Source: Amycolatopsis sp. DSM 110486
Lineage (GTDB): Bacteria; Actinomycetota; Actinomycetes; Mycobacteriales; Pseudonocardiaceae
DNA length: 64,000 nucleotides
Assembly (NCBI RefSeq): GCF_019468465.1
Contig: NZ_CP080519.1
Location: 124,001 to 188,000 of the forward strand
Direction of reading: 5' to 3'
Program-made: the position numbers and the translations under genes
Notes under the pieces: generated by a model
What the model saw: only the letters and a program-made list of their open reading frames with translations
Databases searched by the model: none
What the model was told of the DNA's origin: nothing
In this document: positions 29,147 through 36,163 of the stretch, piece by piece
How positions within the stretch are numbered: position 1 is the stretch's first letter
Layout of the letters: each line of letters opens with the position of its first letter

Positions 29147-29605
29147 TCAACCGGCCCAGCGCAAGATCAGGACACCGGCGGAAGAGTTGTCGAGGCGGTA
29201 CCGCAGCAACCGGGCGACCAGCTCACCCCGCTCACCACCGACCTCGGGCGGGACCGGTGCCGGGACCGCGTCGGCGGACCGGACGCCGGCCACGAAGCGG
29301 CGCACGGCAACCGGATCGGGCACGACCTCGTCGCCGAAGTAGGCGAGCACCAGCAAATCCTCACCGGAATGCGTTTCCATGGCGAACGACCAGCCGTACC
29401 GCTCATCCCACACCAGGGCTGTGTCCCGCCCCGGTCGCCGGCGCAAGCGCACGTCCAGCGCCACGTACGCCGAGACGGGGTCGTCGAGGTCCACGGTGCA
29501 CGATTCCACCCCCACGCCCACCGCGGCACTCACCGCGGACAGGTAGCCGGTCAGGCCGCACCGCAGGCCGTGGTCGTCGTCGATGGCGGTCTGCAGTGGA
29601 ATCAC
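29147..29605 (-). CDS. Small actinobacterial protein, DUF6292-like
   Basis: 152 residues as drawn. It starts from a GTG that abuts its GGAGG site, so the true start may lie a few codons downstream. The pattern YLSAVSAAVGVGV, then AYVALDVRLRR, then LVWDERYGWSFAMET resembles a small family I know from Pseudonocardiaceae as DUF6292; function unknown. It lies between the second sensor and devR. A DosR-box-like palindrome at 29713, about 110 bases upstream, suggests it belongs to the dormancy regulon. Confidence 0.6.
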   Translation of the reverse strand: MIPLQTAIDDDHGLRCGLTGYLSAVSAAVGVGVESCTVDLDDPVSAYVALDVRLRRRPGRDTALVWDERYGWSFAMETHSGEDLLVLAYFGDEVVPDPVAVRRFVAGVRSADAVPAPVPPEVGGERGELVARLLRYRLDNSSAGVLILRWAG

Positions 29606-29712
29606 CCTCCAACGTGGTCGGCACCCACCGGCCGCTCGCGGCCGTGGCCTCTCCCGCCGCGACGTTACGACGGCGCGGCGGCGGCCCGATGGCGGCGTTC
29701 GGCCCCTGCCGC

Positions 29713-29730
29713 AAGGACTTTCGTCCCCGG
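29713..29730. promoter_or_regulatory. DosR-box-like palindrome
   Basis: AAGGACTTTCGTCCCCGG: arms AGGAC and GTCCC around a 4-base spacer, as in mycobacterial DosR boxes. It lies in the 269-base gap upstream of the DUF6292-like gene, which has no other gene. Confidence 0.55.
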
Positions 29731-29852
29731 CTCACGCCGGGTGGCCGCCGCGCGACCCGCAGCTCGGCGACGACGAGGAACCACAGTCCATTGAGGACGA
29801 TCGCTCGAAGTGCTGCGACCCCGGAAACCCTTCCGGCATCACTACGACGCAG

Positions 29853-29872
29853 CGGCGCGCGGCCACGCGCCG
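29853..29872. terminator. Hairpin just after devR
   Basis: CGGCGCG / CGCGCCG stem with a 6-base loop, 3 bases beyond the devR stop codon on its downstream side. A second short hairpin (CCGGAA-ACCC-TTCCGG, 29821-29836) follows. Together they could terminate devR transcripts. Confidence 0.5.
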
Positions 29873-29874
29873 GT

Positions 29875-30513
29875 TCAGTGTTCCTGGTTGCGCAGCTCCG
29901 TGGCCAGGACAGCGGCTTGAGTCCGGCGCGCCAGGCCCAGCTTGGCCAGCAGCCGCGAGACGTAGTTCTTGACGGTCTTCTCGGCCAGGAACATCCGTTC
30001 CGCGATCTGCCGGTTGGTCAGGCCTTCGCCGATCAGCTCCAGCAGCTTGCGTTCCTGGTCCGACAGTTCGGACAACGGGCCTTTCTTGGCCTGGCTCTCG
30101 CGCAGCCTGGCCATCAAGGCCGCCGCCGCGTGCGCGTCGAGCAGGGACTTGCCCGCACCGACCTCCCGGACGGCCGAAACCAGGTCCATGCCCTTGATGT
30201 CCTTGATCACGAACCCGGCGGCGCCGGCCATCACCGCGTCGAGCATCGCCTGCTCGTCGGTGTAGGAGGTGAGCATCAGGCACTTGAGCTCAGGCAGCTT
30301 CGACCGTAGCTCGCGTGCCAGCTCGATGCCGTTGCCGTCGGGCATCCGCACGTCCAGCACGGCGACATCGGGCCGGAGCGCGGGGATCCGGGCCAGCGCC
30401 TGCGACACGTTGCCGGCCTGCCCGACGACGGTGATCTCCTCGTCCTCGTCCAGCAGGTCGGCCACGCCACGGCGCACGACCTCGTGGTCGTCCACGAGAA
30501 AAACGCGGAGCAT
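29875..30513 (-). CDS. devR: DevR/DosR dormancy response regulator
   Basis: 212 residues from ATG 30513 with GGGGAGG 6 bases upstream. The receiver domain starts [16 protein letters not shown] and has phosphoacceptor Asp54 in LDVRMPDG, then LTSYT and VIKDIKG. The LuxR-type HTH reads [18 protein letters not shown], nearly the same as M. tuberculosis DosR, so the same DNA boxes are expected. It is the presumed partner of the DevS-type sensors at 24392 and 27279 and activator of the Acg, USP and neighbouring genes. A DosR-like box lies 65-84 bases upstream, suggesting autoregulation. Confidence 0.95.
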   Translation of the reverse strand: MLRVFLVDDHEVVRRGVADLLDEDEEITVVGQAGNVSQALARIPALRPDVAVLDVRMPDGNGIELARELRSKLPELKCLMLTSYTDEQAMLDAVMAGAAGFVIKDIKGMDLVSAVREVGAGKSLLDAHAAAALMARLRESQAKKGPLSELSDQERKLLELIGEGLTNRQIAERMFLAEKTVKNYVSRLLAKLGLARRTQAAVLATELRNQEH

Positions 30514-30577
30514 CGGCGGCCTCCCCGGCCCAGAAGGGATGACGCGGATCAGCCTACGACCGCCCGGCCCCGGGACC

Positions 30578-30597
30578 GCGATGACCAAAGTCCCGGG
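30578..30597. promoter_or_regulatory. DosR-box-like element upstream of devR
   Basis: GACCAAAGTCCC with an intact AGTCCC half and a weak left half; 13 of 20 matches to the mycobacterial consensus by my count. It is upstream of devR within the 210-base gap before the CHAD gene. Confidence 0.45.
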
Positions 30598-30723
30598 TCT
30601 CGAGCCGGAGGTCACGTCCGGCCGAGCCGGCGAGACCGAAAACCCGGCCGATCACGGTCAGACGTTCGTCGTCGGCCACCGGGAGCGCGGTGAACCCGGT
30701 TCTCCTCCTTGTCTTCCGCGGCC

Positions 30724-31917
30724 TCAACCCCGCATCGGCTCCAGTCCCCGCCGCAGGGTCTCCCACGCCGCGGGCAAGGCGGCGAGGCACTGCTGCGCGG
30801 CGAGCGCCTCGGTCGTGATCAGCAGTTCGTAGGTCGCCGCCGGATCGCCGGCCTCCGTCGCCGCCGACGCGAGTGCGCGCAGCTGCCCGCAGGCGACCGT
30901 CGCGTCCCGGTACTCCCCCAGCAAGTCCTGCACCGCACGGCAGTCCGCCAGCACGCGGTCCGCGACGAAGGGCAGGGAGTCCGCCGCCGCTTCGAGCGCG
31001 TACCGGAGCCGCTTCGCGCTTTTGCGCACCGCGTGGACGGCGCTCGGAGCCGAATCGGCGAACGCCGCTTCCAGCCGCGCGTCGGTCTCGGTCACGACCG
31101 TCCACACGAGACCCGGCAGGACGGCGCCTGCCGGTTTGAGTGCCGCCTTGCGCTGGTCGGACCGAGCCTGCTCCCGCAGCACGACCCCGAGCACTTCGAA
31201 CGCGTTGAGCAGCTGGAGGTAGCGGTGCGAATCGAGCGCCTCGGCGCATTCGGCGGCGGATTCCTCGGCCGCCACGCCGAAGTGCCGCTGGACGTCGGCC
31301 CGGACCGGCCCCAGGATCGCCTCGTCCGACAGCTCGTCGAGGCGGCGCAGGAACCTGCGCCGCTGCACGTCGGTGTCCCACGCGGGCCCGACGCTCGCGG
31401 CGAGCCGGAGCAGCGCTGCGCACAGGCCGCGCACCATCCGCCGGCCACCGAGGACGGGGGCGAACGTCCACAACGCAGCCCTCAGGCGACGCGCCGCCGC
31501 TCTCAGGTCGTGCACCCCCTCGGGTTCGCCCAGCCGCACGGCCAGATCGGCGCGGGCGAGCGCCTCGATCTGCGTCTCCAGGTAGCCGAGCACCGCGGCC
31601 CGGGCGGTGCCCCCCGGTAACGCGTCCCGGGTCAGGCGTCCGCAGCACGGGCCGGTCACCGGGGTGAGCTCGAGGTCTCGGCTGTAAGCGCGGACGAGCC
31701 GGCGCAGCTCGTGCGGCACCTGGTCCGACTCGGGCGCCTCCACCCGGCACCCTCTGCCGTCGCCGCGGTCCAGCTGCCAGCTCGTGCCGACCCGGCTGAG
31801 CGTCAGGCCGTGCCGCCGCAGCCGCAGGCCGGCGGTGTCGTAGTAGTGGATGCCGTAGTGCAGGAGCGTGTACTCGGGTGCGGGACGCGGGCTCGTCGCC
31901 GGTGTCGTCACGGTCAT
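30724..31917 (-). CDS. CHAD-domain protein with reduced CYTH-like N terminus
   Basis: 397 residues from ATG 31917. Residues about 15-100 look like a shortened CYTH domain (LRLRRHGLTLSRVG, then WQLDRGDG) without the usual N-terminal ExExK motif. From about 105 to the end it is a CHAD helical domain with HDLRAAARRLRAAL and HAVRKSAKRLRYALE, the conserved His/Arg/Lys motifs that bind polyphosphate. Its ATG overlaps the stop of the universal stress gene (ATGA), so the two are translationally coupled. A polyphosphate-linked role in dormancy is plausible. Confidence 0.85.
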   Translation of the reverse strand: MTVTTPATSPRPAPEYTLLHYGIHYYDTAGLRLRRHGLTLSRVGTSWQLDRGDGRGCRVEAPESDQVPHELRRLVRAYSRDLELTPVTGPCCGRLTRDALPGGTARAAVLGYLETQIEALARADLAVRLGEPEGVHDLRAAARRLRAALWTFAPVLGGRRMVRGLCAALLRLAASVGPAWDTDVQRRRFLRRLDELSDEAILGPVRADVQRHFGVAAEESAAECAEALDSHRYLQLLNAFEVLGVVLREQARSDQRKAALKPAGAVLPGLVWTVVTETDARLEAAFADSAPSAVHAVRKSAKRLRYALEAAADSLPFVADRVLADCRAVQDLLGEYRDATVACGQLRALASAATEAGDPAATYELLITTEALAAQQCLAALPAAWETLRRGLEPMRG

Positions 31918-32804
31918 GGCCGGCTCCCCGGGCGGACCACCGCGACGGGGCACGGGGAGTGGACCAGCAGCGCGTGGCTCGTGGAGCCGAGCAGCATGCC
32001 GGTGAACCCGCCCCGGCCGCGGGTGCCGACCACCACGAGCTGGGCGCCGGCACCGAGTTCCAGCAGGGTCCGGGCCGGCCGGCCGTGGGCGACGACCACC
32101 TCGACCGGCAGGTCGGGGAACTTCTCCCGCCAGGGCGCGAGCTGCTCGTCCACCAGCCGCCGTTCCCCGACGGCCATGTCCTCGGGACGGCAGTCCGCTT
32201 TCCGCGGCGAGCTCCCCGACGTGATCTCGTTCCAGGTGCGCACCGCCACGAGCCCGGTACTGCGAGCAGTGGCTTCTTCACACGCGTAGCCGAGCGCGTC
32301 GTTGCTGTCCGGCGATCCGTCGAGCCCGACGAGGACCGGTCCGGTGGTGGGCGGCGCGTCGTCCGGCTTTCGCCCGCGCACGACCACGACCGGGCAGGGC
32401 GCGCGGCCGGCGAGCGCGGCCGCGGTCGAACCGAGCAGGAGCCCGGTGAACCCCCCGAGCCCGCGGGAGCCCAGCGCCACCACCTCGGCACCGGCGCTCT
32501 CCCGCAGGAGCACGCCCACGACACTGCCCTCGACGGCGCTGCGCTCGACCGGCAGCGACGGCCACCGCGCGAGCACCGTCCCCTCGGCGTCGGCGAGCCC
32601 CGTCTCGGCCACGGCCCGGAACCCCTCCCGGACGGCGGCGACCGCCATGCCGGACACGCCTGGCCCAGGAACCGTGTACGCCTGCACCAGCTTCAGCACC
32701 GCGCCCCGGCGTGCCGCCACCGCCGCGGCCCAGACCGCGGCGTGGCCGGCGGAAGGCGACCCGTCGACTCCCGCGAGCACCACGCGGTTGTCACCTTCTG
32801 CCAC
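31914..32804 (-). CDS. Tandem universal stress protein A
   Basis: 296 residues, GTG start, two USP domains. Both have the ATP-binding signature: GSRGLGGFTGLLLGST in the first (about 110-125) and GTRGRGGFTGMLLGST in the second (about 262-277). Tandem USPs of this type (Rv2623, Rv2005c) belong to the mycobacterial DosR regulon. It heads a two-gene unit with the CHAD protein. The 305-base gap upstream (32805-33109) holds DosR-like palindromes. Confidence 0.92.
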   Translation of the reverse strand: MAEGDNRVVLAGVDGSPSAGHAAVWAAAVAARRGAVLKLVQAYTVPGPGVSGMAVAAVREGFRAVAETGLADAEGTVLARWPSLPVERSAVEGSVVGVLLRESAGAEVVALGSRGLGGFTGLLLGSTAAALAGRAPCPVVVVRGRKPDDAPPTTGPVLVGLDGSPDSNDALGYACEEATARSTGLVAVRTWNEITSGSSPRKADCRPEDMAVGERRLVDEQLAPWREKFPDLPVEVVVAHGRPARTLLELGAGAQLVVVGTRGRGGFTGMLLGSTSHALLVHSPCPVAVVRPGSRP

Positions 32805-33042
32805 TGCGCACACCCCCTCCGTTCCACCGAAGGGGATGCGTCCGTCGCCGCGTCGCGCGACCCTGCTCGTCGCGGACGGTGATCTCCGTTTCGGTGCCGA
32901 CGACGGCATCCGGCCCGGGAAACACCGCGGCCCCGCGGTCGGCGGGGGGCCGGCGGCCTCCGGGTTGTGCGTGCATCGGTTCTCCTCGTTGTCGACGTCG
33001 CCGGTACGTCCCACCGTCGCGCAGCCGCGCCCAGGCGGGTCA

Positions 33043-33121
33043 GGGGACGAAGTCCCTTTTCCCGGGGACGAAAGCGCAGGTTGGATTCCCGGGCAGGACA
33101 TTTCGGGACTCAGGTCCGCTG
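33043..33121. promoter_or_regulatory. Cluster of DosR-box-like elements upstream of USP A
   Basis: GGGAC-GAA-GTCCC at 33044-33056 has perfect arms but a spacer one base short of consensus. A half-site GGGACGAAA follows at 33065-33073. TTCGGGACTCAGGTCCGC at 33102-33119 matches 15 of 20 consensus positions with correct spacing and overlaps the 3' end of the next gene. Multiple boxes are typical of strongly induced DosR targets. Confidence 0.55.
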
Positions 33122-33985
33122 CTCCCCGCCGACCACCATCACGGGGCAGTCCGCGCGGTGGAGCAAGGCGTGGGTCGTGGAACCGAGGACCATGCCCGTG
33201 AACCCGCCGCGGCCCCGGCTGCCCACGACCACGAGCGCCGCCTCGGTGCTGCGTTCGAGCAGGCTGTCGCGGGGAAGATCGCGCTCGACAACCGGTTCGA
33301 CGTCGACGTCCGGGTATCGCTCGCGCCGGCCGGCCAGGCGCTCCGCGAGCAGCCGCCGCTCGACGTCGCCGATGTCGATCAGCGGGCTTCCGCGGATGTG
33401 CGCGAACGGCCCGCCGCCCTCGCTGTCGTGCCACGCGTGCACCGCGACCAGCCTCGTGCCCCGGCGCGACGCCTCCTCGAACGCCCACGCCACGGCGGCC
33501 TCGCTCATCGGGCTGCCGTCGACGCCGACGACGACCGGACCACCCGCGCGCGTCGCACCGGTCCCGCGCACGATCACCACCGGGCAGCCCGCTCTCGCGA
33601 TGAGGTCGGCATCCGGGGATCCGGCCAGCAGCCCGGAAAGTGTCCCGGTCGGCGGGCCGAGCACGAGCACGAGCGCGCCGGCCGAGGCCTGCCGCAAGGC
33701 GGCTTCGGCGCCGGCCGCACTGGTCTTGGTCATCACCGGCACACCCGGCTCGGCTGCCGCGAGTTCGTCACGCGTCGCCCGCGCCACCTCCTGCGCGAGC
33801 ACGGCCTTGGTTTCGAGCCACGCCGACGCCATGGCGCTCGAAGCCGGGTCCTCCACCGCGCTCGCCGTGAGCACGGTCAGCGAGGTGTGCCACCGCGCCG
33901 CTTCGCGCACCGCCCACCGTGCGGCCGACGCCGCCTGCGCGCTCCCGTCCACACCCACGACGACCGGCCCGGCCATCCCTTTCAC
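33110..33985 (-). CDS. Tandem universal stress protein B
   Basis: 291 residues from GTG 33985, which overlaps the upstream stop as GTGA and has GGAG upstream. Two USP domains: the first keeps GVDGS but its nucleotide loop is altered (GPPTGTLSGLLAGS lacks the G-x-x-G spacing), while the second has the canonical GSRGRGGFTGMVLGST. Translationally coupled to the Acg-type gene at 33982. Probably another DevR target; ATP binding is predicted only for the second domain. Confidence 0.9.
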   Translation of the reverse strand: MKGMAGPVVVGVDGSAQAASAARWAVREAARWHTSLTVLTASAVEDPASSAMASAWLETKAVLAQEVARATRDELAAAEPGVPVMTKTSAAGAEAALRQASAGALVLVLGPPTGTLSGLLAGSPDADLIARAGCPVVIVRGTGATRAGGPVVVGVDGSPMSEAAVAWAFEEASRRGTRLVAVHAWHDSEGGGPFAHIRGSPLIDIGDVERRLLAERLAGRRERYPDVDVEPVVERDLPRDSLLERSTEAALVVVGSRGRGGFTGMVLGSTTHALLHRADCPVMVVGGEQRT

Positions 33986-34998
33986 GACTCGCTCCAGAAT
34001 GCCCCGACCAGGACTTCGCCCACCCCGCGACGCAGGCTCGCGGGCGCGTTCCCGGCCGGCCGGCCGAGCCGCATCAACGCTTGCGGAAACCCCGCGAGAC
34101 CCCGGTCCTCGCACAGTGCCGAGCGCACTTCCGGCACGTGCAGTGGCTGCGTCAGCACCGCGGCCGACAGCCCCAGCGTGACCGCTTCGAGCCAGCCGCG
34201 TTCGAGCGCGTAGCCCGCGCGGACGTGGTCGGCGCGGCTGTCGTCGGCGGTCAGGAACAGCAGGAACGTCTCGGCCGCCAGCCGCGACCGCAGCACCCGC
34301 GGCTCGGGCACCTCGGTGGCGCGCCGGACCAGCCCGGCCCACGGCAGCTGACCCGGCGGCGCCACGGTGCGCCCCAGCCCCACGCCGTGGCGGTGCCCGA
34401 CCTCGTCGCGGATCGTCCAGAGGGCGAGCTCGCGCTGGTAGGCACCGTCGTCCCCGATCGCGCGGGCGGCGTGGCCGAACAGCTCCGCGAGCTCGCCGGC
34501 ATCGGTCAACGGCACAGCTTCGGCTCCGGTCGTCACCGCGGCCCGCGCCACCCGCTCGACCTGCCGCCGGGCGACCGGTAGCCCGCCGAAGCGGCCGCGA
34601 TGGCTGCGCCGCGCCGCGATCGCCGCGAACCGCGCCAGGTCCTCCGCCGACGGCCCGCACCGCGTTGCCGCATCGACGCGCGCCACCACGTCCGGGCGGG
34701 CCGGATCGGGCAGGATCTCCACGTCGGCCCGCCGACCGAGCACCCGCACCGCCAGCTCGAGGTTCGCCAGTGCCGTCCCGCACGACATGGCGAGATCACG
34801 CCGCCCGGGATCGTGCTGCGGCAAGGCCACATCGGTCCGCTCCCGCAGCAGCACCGCACCGTCCTTCGGCTCCACGGCCCACGGCTGGGTGTTGTGCACC
34901 GACGGGGCCCTCAGCACCGCGCGTGCCAGAACCTCCACCTCGGCGCTCGTCCACGCACCGGCCCCAGGTGCCGGGGCGGGAACAGCTTCGTGGGACAC
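33982..34998 (-). CDS. Acg-family nitroreductase-like protein 3
   Basis: 338 residues from GTG 34998 with AGGAG 6 bases upstream. RAPSVHNTQPWAV near 32-44 and RRSHRGRF near 135 mark the Acg group. It is more divergent than copies 1 and 2 in the C-terminal half. First gene of a unit with USP B. A weak DosR-like element at 35085-35104 lies upstream. Confidence 0.87.
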   Translation of the reverse strand: MSHEAVPAPAPGAGAWTSAEVEVLARAVLRAPSVHNTQPWAVEPKDGAVLLRERTDVALPQHDPGRRDLAMSCGTALANLELAVRVLGRRADVEILPDPARPDVVARVDAATRCGPSAEDLARFAAIAARRSHRGRFGGLPVARRQVERVARAAVTTGAEAVPLTDAGELAELFGHAARAIGDDGAYQRELALWTIRDEVGHRHGVGLGRTVAPPGQLPWAGLVRRATEVPEPRVLRSRLAAETFLLFLTADDSRADHVRAGYALERGWLEAVTLGLSAAVLTQPLHVPEVRSALCEDRGLAGFPQALMRLGRPAGNAPASLRRGVGEVLVGAFWSES

Positions 34999-35084
34999 GG
35001 CATCTCCTGGTGGCCTCGTCGGATCGGACCGGCTCAGCCAACCCCGAACGGCCGAGACCACGCGCCGGCCACAAGACACCGCCG

Positions 35085-35104
35085 CGAAGGACCAACGTCA
35101 CCGG
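35085..35104. promoter_or_regulatory. Weak DosR-box-like element
   Basis: AGGAC-CAAC-GTCAC with correct 4-base spacing but only about 11 of 20 consensus matches, roughly 87-106 bases upstream of the third Acg-type gene. The rest of the 34999-35251 gap shows nothing else. Confidence 0.3.
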
Positions 35105-35251
35105 GTCCGGGTCGGTGTCCACAACGGACCCGGACCTGCCACTGCTTGCCTTTCCCGCCGTGGCAACGGATCTCGGCCCGCAGGCCCGGCACACAGTGCC
35201 GTGGCGACCTGGCTTCCCGCAGCCGCCGCGAGGAGGGCGGTCGCACCTGTC

Positions 35252-35980
35252 TCATTTCAGGTGCCGGGCGAAGAACCGGTTCCCGTCGTCCCCTTCGAAC
35301 TGCGGGACGCCGGTGTGCCCGCCCATGTTGGCGTGCAGCGTCTTCTCCTTCGAGCCGAAGGCGTCGAACAGGTCCAAGGCCAGCTGCCGGTCGTTTCCCT
35401 CGTCGTCCCACTGCAGCAGGACGTGCAGCGGGATGGTGACCTGTCGGGCCTCCTCGAACATGCCGCGGGGCACGAAACTCCCGGCGAACAGCAGGGCGGC
35501 CGCAATGCGCGGTTCGACCACCGCCAGCCGGACGCCGAGGGCGATCACCCCTCCCGCGAGCCCGACCGGCCCGCCTATCTCGGGCAGCGCAAGAAGGGCG
35601 TCCAGGGCGGCCTGCCATTCCGGGACCGCCTTCTCGACCAGCGGCGGGATGAGCCGCTCGACGATCTCCTCGACCGGCTCGCCGGACTGCAACGCCCGGC
35701 GCAGGTCGGCGCGGGCCTGCTCGGCGGCGGCGGAGCGAGGCCGGTCACCGCTTCCGGGGAGCTCGATCGTGACCGCGGCGTAGCCTTCCGCCGCGGAGTG
35801 CCGGGCCCGGGCCGCCAGCCGGGGGTACATCTTGCGCAGTCCGCCGGGGTGACCGAGCAGGATCAGCGGGGCCGGCTCGGATGCCGGTCCGGGGGTCCAC
35901 AGGATGCCGGGGATCTCGCCGAGGGTGAACTCGCGCTCGAGGACGCCGTCGTCGAGGCGCTGTTCGGCGGTGAATCGCAT
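35252..35980 (-). CDS. Alpha/beta-hydrolase (dienelactone-hydrolase-like), nucleophile Ser replaced
   Basis: 242 residues with an alpha/beta-hydrolase layout: LILLGHPGG near 39-47 for the oxyanion region, GPVGLAGGVIA at the nucleophile elbow and NMGGHTG near the C terminus for the catalytic histidine. The elbow reads Gly-Leu-Ala142-Gly-Gly, so the usual serine or cysteine of G-x-S-x-G is absent. It may be a non-catalytic or altered family member. ATG 35980 follows GGCAAGACC. It stands alone at the edge of the dormancy block. Confidence 0.75.
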   Translation of the reverse strand: MRFTAEQRLDDGVLEREFTLGEIPGILWTPGPASEPAPLILLGHPGGLRKMYPRLAARARHSAAEGYAAVTIELPGSGDRPRSAAAEQARADLRRALQSGEPVEEIVERLIPPLVEKAVPEWQAALDALLALPEIGGPVGLAGGVIALGVRLAVVEPRIAAALLFAGSFVPRGMFEEARQVTIPLHVLLQWDDEGNDRQLALDLFDAFGSKEKTLHANMGGHTGVPQFEGDDGNRFFARHLK

Positions 35981-36163
35981 GGTCTTGCCTTTCGGGAGTG
36001 CTCGTGAACGGCGCTCCCGGGCGACCTACCGCCCGACCGTGACCCCTGAGGAGAGCACCCATGTCGTTGCGTTCACGGGTACCACCTCCTCGGTCTCTCG
36101 CACGGCCTCCGGCAAACTAGCAGCGGTCGCCTCGGTCCGCCACCGCGTTTTCGCGGGCCTCGC

